64,000 bases of DNA from Gavia stellata (lineage: Eukaryota; Chordata; Aves; Gaviiformes; Gaviidae): assembly GCF_030936135.1 (NCBI RefSeq), contig NC_082616.1, positions 11,839,001-11,903,000 on the forward strand. Reading direction: 5' to 3'. The notes beneath the pieces are model-generated. The model had not been told where the DNA came from and searched no databases. It worked only from the letters and a program-made list of their open reading frames with translations. Of this stretch, positions 56,426-64,000 are shown one piece after another (position 1 is the stretch's first letter; the number at the start of each line of letters is the position of its first letter). The position numbers and the translations under genes are program-made.

Positions 56426-59270
56426 TTCTAATACAAATGGAAAATCGTAATTCTTTCCATAAGTCTTTTTTCTCTGTGCCTAGATATTTTTCTCTATAAA
56501 CGAATAACATGGTTCTTTCTAAAGTAATTATAAAAGAGAACTAAAAGAACTGTCTTGTTTAGTTTTTCTGACTTTGCATTTCTCTTTAGTACAAAGCGTA
56601 TTCTTTTGGAGGGAAAAAGTATGTGGGATCCTGTCATTTTGTCTCAAGCTATACGTTCTTAGCAGCAATTACAGTTTCAGATCGTAAGGAGTATAGGGCA
56701 GGCCCCCACAAGTGGTTGGAAGATGGGGTGCTCTGTGTGCTTTAAGGGAGTTGAAGATACGCATTGAGACTGTTTTTCACATTTAAGCAGTTTTGGGGTT
56801 TGCTGCATGTATGTACGACTCCTGCTGTGCTTTTGGTTTGCATCACACGAACTTCATCACAACAGAAGATTAAATCCCTCGCACCTTATTCATACAAGTA
56901 ATTTGCACTGAGTACTCGTGTGGGAGTGAAGCAAGAAGGGTGCAGCTTCAGGACAGAAGGAGGTTTTATTGCCTTTATGTGGTGTGTTAATAAGACAAAA
57001 GAACTGAAGTCCCTTCAAAGCACTTCGTAATACTGCTCTTCTCTTAATTCCTGGTGCCGGTTGTATTCTAAATACAGCCAATGTGTTAATAATGTTTATA
57101 GTGTCAGATAGGAAAGCACCTTTTAATATGCAGTAGGAGCAAAATGTGATTTAAGTTGTCAGTTGTACTAAATAACTGTTTTGGGGGAGGTTTATGGATG
57201 TGGTAAATCGAGATTGGATTTTGAAAATGTGTAGGTACAATTTCTTTGAAGTGAATCGGAAACTGCAGTAACCAGTTATCATCTGATACTCCAGAAGAGT
57301 CTAAACCAATTATTTTATAATTTTTCTTTTCTCCTTTAGCCTCCTTTTTGTATCAGAACCCTTTTCTGCTGAGCACAGAACCAGAAAAGCGTGACTGCGA
57401 GGTTAAAAAAGCAGCAATCTAATTCAGAGGGGAAGCAAGAGTGCTAGACGAAGGAGATGGAAAATGTCTGTGAGGAGAGGAGACGGGTAAGAGAGTAAGC
57501 AGTAGAAGTACGTGAATACCGAATGGTTTAGAAAAAGTAGGTCTGTAGTGCAGTTCATAACACAAGAACAGGAAAGCATCTCATGACTATGAAGGGTGAC
57601 AAATCCCAAGACTCGTGAAGTGCTTTGCTTCCCTCACTGCCTGTACATACGCTGTGGACCTCATTGCTGCAGAACTGTTCAGAAAAAACTAGTAAGGTTT
57701 AATAGTGGGTACTTCACGTGGGTGATACGAGTATCAGGAGCCTGACAGTTAATGCCGACACGTTTTGGAATATATGTAAAATTTCATGCTCCAGGAATGA
57801 AAGCAATCTTTCATTTCCGGGGTTGGGATGAACCCATCGTGGTGGCACATGCTATCCAACATAGGTTTTCAGTGTGCTTTTCAGCTTCTTTTGAAGTTGC
57901 TGGTGTTGGCCACTATCCCAATATTTGGCCCGAGGACTGTTTCTGCTTTATTATTGAAAATCTGCGTCTGCCGTGTCAGGTGTGCCACTAACGGTTTGAC
58001 CAGGGGATCTCATGAAATAAGGAGCAGCCTCAAAGAAAGCGTAAAGAAGCTTATTAGAAAAACAGCTGTTGGATTACTTGGGGCTGATCTCACTAACAAG
58101 TGACTTCTGGTTGTTTATACGAACAAAAATAGTTGAAAGATTTTATAAGTCAGTCTTTTTAAATCATGAATCTTGCTTTACGGTGATAAGAGTTGACTTT
58201 TTCAGCTGGTGGCCTGCAGTATTGTATTTTTTATCCTTTACGTATAAAACCTAAAAAGCTGGTAATGTCAAATCATTTTAAACGATATCTACACAACCTC
58301 AGAACATTGCTAAAGAATGTTCAACAGTGGGGCAGCACCTCAGAACTTTTTAGACTAGAGATTAGAGAGATTTCTGTAAGGCGGTATACGATTTTTTTTC
58401 TAAGTCACAGAGCCAGTCTGCCTTAGCAGTAAGGCTTTAGCAAGCTGAGGAGGGCAAGACGCAAAAATTGGAGAGGCAATAGTCAAGAAAGATCAGTGCC
58501 TAATAATTTTGTGGTGTTTTATGGTACGTATGATTTAGGTTCATTTGAAATGGGTCAGGGTGATTGTGTCATGTGAAACTTTCCAAGTCTAAATAGTAAT
58601 ATACAGAACTTTCTTGCTTATTCTTCAGGGATTTATGATAACAGCATTTAATTCTCACACCGATTATTTAATAGTAGAGACTGACATGCTCAGCTGGCTC
58701 TTTTCTGATTGTCTGGTTGTATATGTTAACCTGTAATTACAAAAGATTTTAAAGTCTGATCTCTTCCACCAGTTACTTAAACCAAATGATGTAGCAGCAT
58801 GGATTTGCAATTGCATCTCTCAGATGGCTACATTAAGTGTATCTTTTATCTTTTCTCGCTAAACCACACAAAGAAACTGTTACCTGTGTATTGTCATGGT
58901 TTGTGTTTTTTCTTACGTGTACACAGTGTGCATTCCCTTCTTAAGCTGTACTAGAACTGAGAATCTGAACTACAACCTTACCTTTGAATGACATCACCTT
59001 TCACTGCGGTAATCTTAAACAGACAGTTGGGACATGCAGTGTGACTCAAGCTGTTCTTCCTTTCAGGTGACATCCACAGCATTTTAAGAAATGCTGGAAA
59101 TAGCTGAAGAAAATCAAGCACACAGGAAGAAAAGGCTGTTTATCAGTGCTCGGATCTCAGCACTTCGGATAACGGATTCTTTTATCAGATGGAATAACAC
59201 ACGCTACAAACCCGTTAGTAACCTCTCCTGGGACTGATCCAAGACAAACCCCCATTGCAACACAGCAGCC
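56426..59270. other. Intergenic region between convergent GPR75 and TLR15
   Basis: No gene recognised. A frame at 57752-57991 (+) starts with ATG but its translation matches nothing I know. No repeat family seen. Confidence 0.75.
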
Positions 59271-59297
59271 TTTGTAGAAGGTAAACACAGAAACGCT

Positions 59298-59303
59298 TTT
59301 ATT
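59298..59303 (-). terminator. TLR15: Candidate TLR15 polyadenylation signal
   Basis: TTTATT on the plus strand gives AATAAA on the minus strand, 45 nt after the TLR15 stop. Downstream minus-strand sequence is GT-rich (CTGTGTTTACC, GCTGTGTTGC). It implies a very short 3'UTR; more distal signals may also be used. Confidence 0.5.
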
Positions 59304-59347
59304 TGACCGCAGACTTTCCAGGCACAATCTTTCCGCATTCTTGTATC

Positions 59348-61972
59348 TCATTCCATCTCGTACATATCCTCAGCAGATCCTTTTTCTGCTCTCACAAGCG
59401 GTTCGTTGGTTGTTTTTAAGACAGCTGCTAGCTGATGCCAGAACATCTTCTGTTTGTGTTCCTCAGGGCTCCACTTTAAGTAGGTTTTTCTTTTCAGGAG
59501 TTTCCTGAGTTTGCTGAACTTCTGCGGCACGCTGTTGGGCGGGAGGTCTTCCAGCACAATCATGATGAGGGAATCCTGATTTTCATTCAGGACCCGGTGT
59601 TCAGCAAAATACAGCTCATACTGACACCAGCAGCTGTTCACAAAACTGGGAGAGAGAACAAAAAGGACTTTATGGCTGTTCTCTATGCAGTAGAAAATGT
59701 TACCAAGCACAGGATGCCCGGGTTTGAAATCCCTCTCGTGGTAACATATCCTGAATCCGTCAGTTTCCAGTTTTTCCAGTAGATTCTCTTTCGTCCAGTT
59801 TGCGTCTTGCTCACTGTATGAAACGAAGGCATCAAAGGGCTTGTTTTCTGGCCTCTTCTCGTACTGCTTCCGCTTCGCCATGCACCAGTACCAACCCATT
59901 CGCACGTACCACAGCCCATCGAACCGCCAGCATAAGCCTGTGAGCACCAAAACAACCAGGATGGCGACGCAAGCTGTAATAGCCATCTGGATGCCCAGGG
60001 AGCAGTGCAGGAGCGTGAGGTTGCTGCTCTCCACCAGCGAGCCCCTTCTGTCTGGTGGAAAGCTGCACCTGAGGTTTCCTTTGCCATTTATCTGCAAATG
60101 GGGGTGGTGGATATAGACATTCACAAACCAGTACAAGTCACAGTTACAAAAAAAATGTTTACCTTGAACAGTCAAAACGCTCAAACTCGTTAACTGGCCA
60201 AAAGTGTCCTCCACGATGGTAGTAATGGCGTTGTCGCTGATGTCTAACTCAATCAGAGAAGCTGGGAGAGAGCCACGCTGTAGAAAGGAGATCTTATTCC
60301 CTGATAAATTAAAATATTTCAGCATTGGAAGAGATTTCCCCAAGTCATCAGGGAGTTCTGAAATTAGGTTGTGACTACTGTCCAGATTAGCGAGCGCAGA
60401 AAGGCGGCTGCCGGGTTCCAGCCTGGTGATTAGGTTTCCAGAAACATTAAGGTATTCGAGTTTCTCCAGGGCGTCAGTTAATGACAACATGTTCAACTTG
60501 TTTTTACTAATATCACATTTTGTTAAAATCAATGGGAAATACTCGGGATGCATATCTGTAATTTTATTGTTTTGAATATTAAATACTGTTAAATTGGAGA
60601 CAGATTTAAAACTAGGGGGTACTATTTTAATATCGCTGTTGCTTAAGTCGAGATGCTGCAGGGAGGTAGGTAAGTCAGGAAGCACAGAAATCCGGTTGCT
60701 GCTGAGGTCCAAAAATAGTAATTCTTCCATTGTGCCAGCAAACCACTCTGGCAGTTCTACGATGGAGCAGTTGGACATTTTCAGGTGTTTCACTTTCTTC
60801 GGAAGGCTTTCGATGGGTGTACCAGCCTGGTTTCTGACAAATGAAATGGCATTAATATGTACAGTTCCAGGGGGAAATTTTGGAACAGCATTAGTGACTT
60901 CGGGACGTACAGTGTATATGAAGTGATTTCCTTGAACATACATGTTTTCTAAGTTAAACATTTTTTTAGCAAAGTTGTGGGGTATTTGACTTATGTTTGT
61001 GAAGGACAAATCAATTACCTTGATGGTTGAAGGGAGACACAGCGTATCCAAGCTGTTTATGGGATTGTTGCTAATATTTAAAAACAAAAGCTTGCTGAAT
61101 GAGAAGTTACAGAACCCCTCAACGTCTAGAATGTTAATTGTTAATTTGTTGTAACTGGCATCAATGGACTGCAGGTTTTTCATTGGCAAAAACAGGACAA
61201 ACAGTGACAGAAGATCCATTTCCAGGTCGCTGTGACTAATGTCAAGCTCCAAAATACTGTCCAGCTGAGCTTGGCACAGATCCGGATCCAGTTTTAACAT
61301 CAGCTCTTCCTCGGAGAGTTTGCTGTTTGACAGATCGAGTGTCCCATTTATTGGTGCTCTGCAGAAATCTGACTTTAATGTGGCTGTTGGAGACACCATT
61401 ATGTTTTTCTCTGCTCTTCGAAGAAGATTCTCTGTACTTTGTCTCAGCTGCAAATTAACATTTTGCAGGGCAGAGGGACCTCCCGGGTGTGGCAGCTCCT
61501 CGGCGGATGCGGAAGGCTCCGGAGCAGCCTCTGGTGATTTGTCAAAATACTTAGAAAGCTGCAAAGACCCTGAGGCTTCGCTAGTGGGTAAGAGCTTCAG
61601 GTGGGGTGGAAAACCTGGTACAAGAAGTGTCTTATCATTAAACGATAAATTCACAGAAACAAGGCTGAGCAGCCTCTCAAACGCACCAGGTTCAATGTCC
61701 TTAATCCGATTGTAGGAAAGGTCTAAAACTTCCAGCGCATCGAAACCTTCCAAGTCTTTCTTGGTTATTTTTTCAATTACGTTATGTGAGAAATTGAGAG
61801 CTCTTGCCGTTTTTGGAGCTTGTGCTTCTGCTAGAGAAGAGAGGTTTAAATAGGAGTAGTTATAAAACGGGAAGACATGGGCCGTAGGTGTTCTCAGGGT
61901 TAGGAATCCATTTGCTCTACTGAGTAAGGAAGAAATGAAGTAGAAATGAAGGCTTCCAATAAGGATCATCAT
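59348..61972 (-). CDS. TLR15: TLR15, Toll-like receptor 15
   Basis: Membrane innate immune receptor of birds and some reptiles. Published work on chicken TLR15 reports activation by microbial proteases through cleavage of the ectodomain, with signalling through MyD88 to NF-kB. The intact coding exon gives 874 residues from the first ATG of an ATGATG pair (873 from the second); chicken is 868 as I recall. Signal peptide about 1-21 (ILIGSLHFYFISSLLSRANG). The LRR ectodomain (about 55-640) has many LxxLDLSxNxI units and a Pro/Glu/Ser-rich low-complexity insert at about 128-200. It is followed by a cysteine-containing LRRCT (FFCNCDLYWFV), one transmembrane helix at about 663-682 (MAITACVAILVVLVL), and a cytoplasmic TIR domain at about 711-860. 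The TIR keeps box 1 (FDAFVSYSE), box 2 with the BB-loop proline (RDFKPGHPV) and box 3 FW. The frame stays open 76 codons further upstream to 62200, but a splice acceptor (TTTCTTTTCTCCAG|G) sits one base before ATGATG, so I take 61972 as the start. Confidence 0.95.
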   Translation of the reverse strand: MMILIGSLHFYFISSLLSRANGFLTLRTPTAHVFPFYNYSYLNLSSLAEAQAPKTARALNFSHNVIEKITKKDLEGFDALEVLDLSYNRIKDIEPGAFERLLSLVSVNLSFNDKTLLVPGFPPHLKLLPTSEASGSLQLSKYFDKSPEAAPEPSASAEELPHPGGPSALQNVNLQLRQSTENLLRRAEKNIMVSPTATLKSDFCRAPINGTLDLSNSKLSEEELMLKLDPDLCQAQLDSILELDISHSDLEMDLLSLFVLFLPMKNLQSIDASYNKLTINILDVEGFCNFSFSKLLFLNISNNPINSLDTLCLPSTIKVIDLSFTNISQIPHNFAKKMFNLENMYVQGNHFIYTVRPEVTNAVPKFPPGTVHINAISFVRNQAGTPIESLPKKVKHLKMSNCSIVELPEWFAGTMEELLFLDLSSNRISVLPDLPTSLQHLDLSNSDIKIVPPSFKSVSNLTVFNIQNNKITDMHPEYFPLILTKCDISKNKLNMLSLTDALEKLEYLNVSGNLITRLEPGSRLSALANLDSSHNLISELPDDLGKSLPMLKYFNLSGNKISFLQRGSLPASLIELDISDNAITTIVEDTFGQLTSLSVLTVQGKHFFCNCDLYWFVNVYIHHPHLQINGKGNLRCSFPPDRRGSLVESSNLTLLHCSLGIQMAITACVAILVVLVLTGLCWRFDGLWYVRMGWYWCMAKRKQYEKRPENKPFDAFVSYSEQDANWTKENLLEKLETDGFRICYHERDFKPGHPVLGNIFYCIENSHKVLFVLSPSFVNSCWCQYELYFAEHRVLNENQDSLIMIVLEDLPPNSVPQKFSKLRKLLKRKTYLKWSPEEHKQKMFWHQLAAVLKTTNEPLVRAEKGSAEDMYEME

Positions 61973-61992
61973 CCTGGAGAAAAGAAATGTAA
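61973..61992 (-). other. Splice acceptor directly before the TLR15 start codon
   Basis: On the minus strand ACATTTCTTTTCTCCAG|G is followed by ATGATG. The AG lies at 61975-61974, with a strong pyrimidine tract before it. This implies a spliced 5'UTR with the coding exon beginning one base before the ATG. Confidence 0.75.
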
Positions 61993-63103
61993 AATCCATC
62001 ATTATAATAGGCTCTACGTTAATGAGTACCCTTAAAAAATAATATCCTAGTTTACTTGCAAGCACAGAAGTTGTTTCATTAGTTGTACCTGTGAATCCCT
62101 TTTTATCTACATAAAAAATACATTTTGCTTTGTTATTATTTTCCAGAGGCGATGCTAAAAGATGGTGGAGAAGAACAATTTGAAGGAGAGCGCTATTCAT
62201 TTCAGATCATTGGAGATAAAGTCTGAATTATTTTTTTTTTCCTTCTTTTATCCCACCTCACCCCACCCCCCCCAGCAGGTAGCGAGCAGCCTTTGCAAGA
62301 GCATCTTTCCGTTGCATAATCTGAAATGCATTTTCGTAACCGCTGCTTGGGACTCGGGTTTTACATCTCTCGTCCTGGAACGCAACAACCGGGTGAGTCT
62401 GACTCGTCTGAAACCTCTTTGGCCACTTAAATAGCGTGTTCAAGAATAACGTGGCAGGGAGCTCCATGTAACTGTGTGACCACATATCTTCTTGTGATCC
62501 CGTCCCCTTGGTGGTTTGCTCTCTGCCAAGAATTTACCGGTGACCACTTATTCAGCCTTACGTGTCAGAGTAAGGGAAAGAGTAAGTTTGCTTTGAAGCG
62601 CAGTTTCAGAGGCTCGTACGAGGCAGCCCACACCAGGAGAGGTCACTGCCCGTGCATCGTTCATCTTTGGAGACTTCCCATTGCCTGGTGGCATCACTTG
62701 CCAGCTCCTCTCCTGCCCTGGCTCTGTCTGTCACTGGTTTCCTGACACCTCTGGTCCACGTCCTGTATTTATTACCTAAAAACGCCGGTGCAGACCTTCA
62801 GGTGAGCAACCTGGTGTTACCATAGTGCCCTTTGCTGCCCACCAGACTTGGACCATCACGTTTAACTGAAGAGAAGGGACCCCAAGGACCTTCCCAGCTC
62901 TGTCCCCGGACCCCCCACTGCCAGCAGGACCCCACCGCCGGACCACCCTGCATCCCTCGCTCGTCGCATCAAGCGGGGACAACCTGCAGCCGCTGCACCG
63001 CAGGGGTAAGCGAGCGCCTGGGGCGTGAAAAGCATGGCAGGCTGAAGGCTGGAAGACAGCCAACAGCTCGCTCGTACTTCAGCGACCCTCCCCGTCCCTC
63101 TTA
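61974..63103 (-). other. Inferred TLR15 5'UTR intron
   Basis: About 1.1 kb between the acceptor at 61974 and clustered donors near 63104-63115. It contains no recognised gene or repeat. The upstream part of the open frame (61973-62200) would be intronic. Confidence 0.5.
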
Positions 63104-63150
63104 CCTCACCTTCACCTGCTCTCCTCGGCGCCGTTCCTCCGCCGGGACCT
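63104..63150 (-). other. Inferred non-coding first exon of TLR15
   Basis: Minus-strand sequence after a TATA-like element ends in three candidate donors close together: CAG|GTGAAG (63115), AAG|GTGAGG (63109) and GAG|GTAAGA (63104). The last two fit consensus well. The exon start is not defined by sequence alone and its assignment to TLR15 is inference. Confidence 0.4.
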
Positions 63151-63164
63151 GCCGCTGCCGCCAC

Positions 63165-63330
63165 CGCCTTTTGTAGCGTGGGGAGAAGGGCGGGGCGGGG
63201 CGGGACGCCCCCGGGAACCGCCGGGAGGAGCAGCTTCTGCAGCCCCGCTCGCCTTTGCGAGGCTGGCAGAGGGGGCTTGCGCCAGAGATGCTTCTCCCCG
63301 GCGAAATCCGTAAAGTTTTCCCCATCGTGC
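63165..63330 (-). promoter_or_regulatory. Candidate TLR15 promoter
   Basis: Short G+C-rich, CpG-dense block. On the minus strand it holds Sp1-type boxes (CCCGCCCCGCCCCGCCC), a TATA-like CTACAAAAGG at about 63176-63167, and GGGACGCCCC (plus-strand 63202-63211), which fits the GGGRNNYYCC NF-kB consensus about 30 nt upstream of the TATA-like element. It could instead serve an unseen gene. Confidence 0.4.
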
Positions 63331-64000
63331 CGGTACCAGCGGCTGCTCAGCCTGGTGCCGAGGGGAAAATCGAAGGTGGAAGTTGCTTGTTGTAACGCCT
63401 AGGCGGTGTGAGTGGTGTGGTCCCCAGGGATCCGCTGGCTTCGCTCCTTCCTGAGCGTCATGGGGAAGGGCTGGAAGCACCACGCGTGACCACAGGGTTA
63501 TAAAACTGATTTACTCCCATAATGTGATGTGTTGTGGGGTGTGCTTCCTAAGACGGGGAGGTTTTTGTACTGGGCTCTCTTATGCATGAACGCAAGGTCT
63601 TATGTGCAAGAAGTGCTCCTGCAAAGTCAGCAATCGTACCTTTTGCGCACTTCAACTAGGGATAAAAAAGTAACGGGATTTTCTTAGTGTTTGTAGTGCT
63701 CCCGTGAAAGATGAGCTCTTCGTTTGCAGCTTGTTTGAATCGTGATGCCAACAGAAGGGGAGTCAACAGATTGCACAAGGTGTAGGGCTCTGTCATCTGC
63801 TCTACTTTTTCTGCTCTTGACTCTTTTTTTTTTTCCACTCTTTTGTAACTGCCAGTGACTGGAAACTCTTGCGGCAGCCCAGAGGCTCCCCTGTCCAGTC
63901 CTGGGGGGCTGGAAAACCCCAAGGTTGTTTGTGCTCTATTTCTAGTCTGACTGGGCACTTTCCTGCCCCAGCAGGTTCTGGGAATTGCCCTGAAGTCATC
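63331..64000. other. Upstream of TLR15, end of window
   Basis: No gene or repeat recognised. Open frames on both strands are short and composition-driven. A T-run lies near 63823-63833. Confidence 0.7.

Noticed and set aside
57752-57991. 79-codon frame between GPR75 and TLR15
   Set aside because: Starts with ATG but matches nothing I recognise and has no promoter or splice signals; kept only as intergenic sequence.
1-64000. CRISPR arrays, bacterial operons, tRNA or rRNA genes, endogenous retrovirus
   Set aside because: None seen. Tandem repeats here are short, without spacers; no tRNA cloverleaf was noticed by eye and no retroviral coding motif appears in the translated frames.

Overview
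This is vertebrate nuclear DNA, almost certainly from a bird. It has long AT-rich introns with GT-AG (and two GC-AG) splice sites, a chicken-repeat-1 (CR1) LINE fragment, a single-coding-exon GPCR inside a CpG island, and a Toll-like receptor that matches TLR15, a receptor known from birds and some reptiles. Repeat density is low, as is usual for birds. There are no prokaryotic or viral genes, CRISPR arrays, rRNA or tRNA genes that I can support.

Layout. (1) About 1-46,630, + strand: the 3' three quarters of PSME4, encoding the proteasome activator PA200. I can place 36 coding exons and one 3'UTR exon. Their phases all agree, and together they encode the last 1,405 residues of a protein that is about 1,843 residues in human. 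The N-terminal exons (roughly 438 residues) lie before base 1. (2) About 46,630-52,600: intergenic DNA with nothing coding that I recognise. (3) About 52,600-56,430, + strand: GPR75, an orphan-type class A receptor of 547 residues in one coding exon, within a strong CpG island. (4) About 56,430-59,270: intergenic DNA between convergent genes. (5) About 59,270-63,180, - strand: TLR15, with an intact ORF in one coding exon. The protein start sits next to a strong splice acceptor, and a probable non-coding first exon and promoter lie in a small CpG-rich block near 63.1-63.3 kb. (6) The rest, to 64,000, is upstream of TLR15.

The three genes have unrelated jobs: nuclear proteasome regulation, a Gq-type cell-surface receptor, and innate immune sensing. 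They are neighbours by synteny, not by pathway. PSME4 followed by GPR75 on the same strand is the order found in mammals; TLR15 downstream of GPR75 is the addition relative to mammals.

No new biological system is apparent. The points most worth a second look are: two GC-AG introns in one gene, one of them splitting the bromodomain-like region of PA200; an intron directly after the PSME4 stop codon; a coding-like antisense open frame inside a PSME4 intron; an abrupt change of base composition within the GPR75 exon; and the TLR15 5' architecture and disordered ectodomain insert. All family matches were made from memory of the protein families, without database searches.
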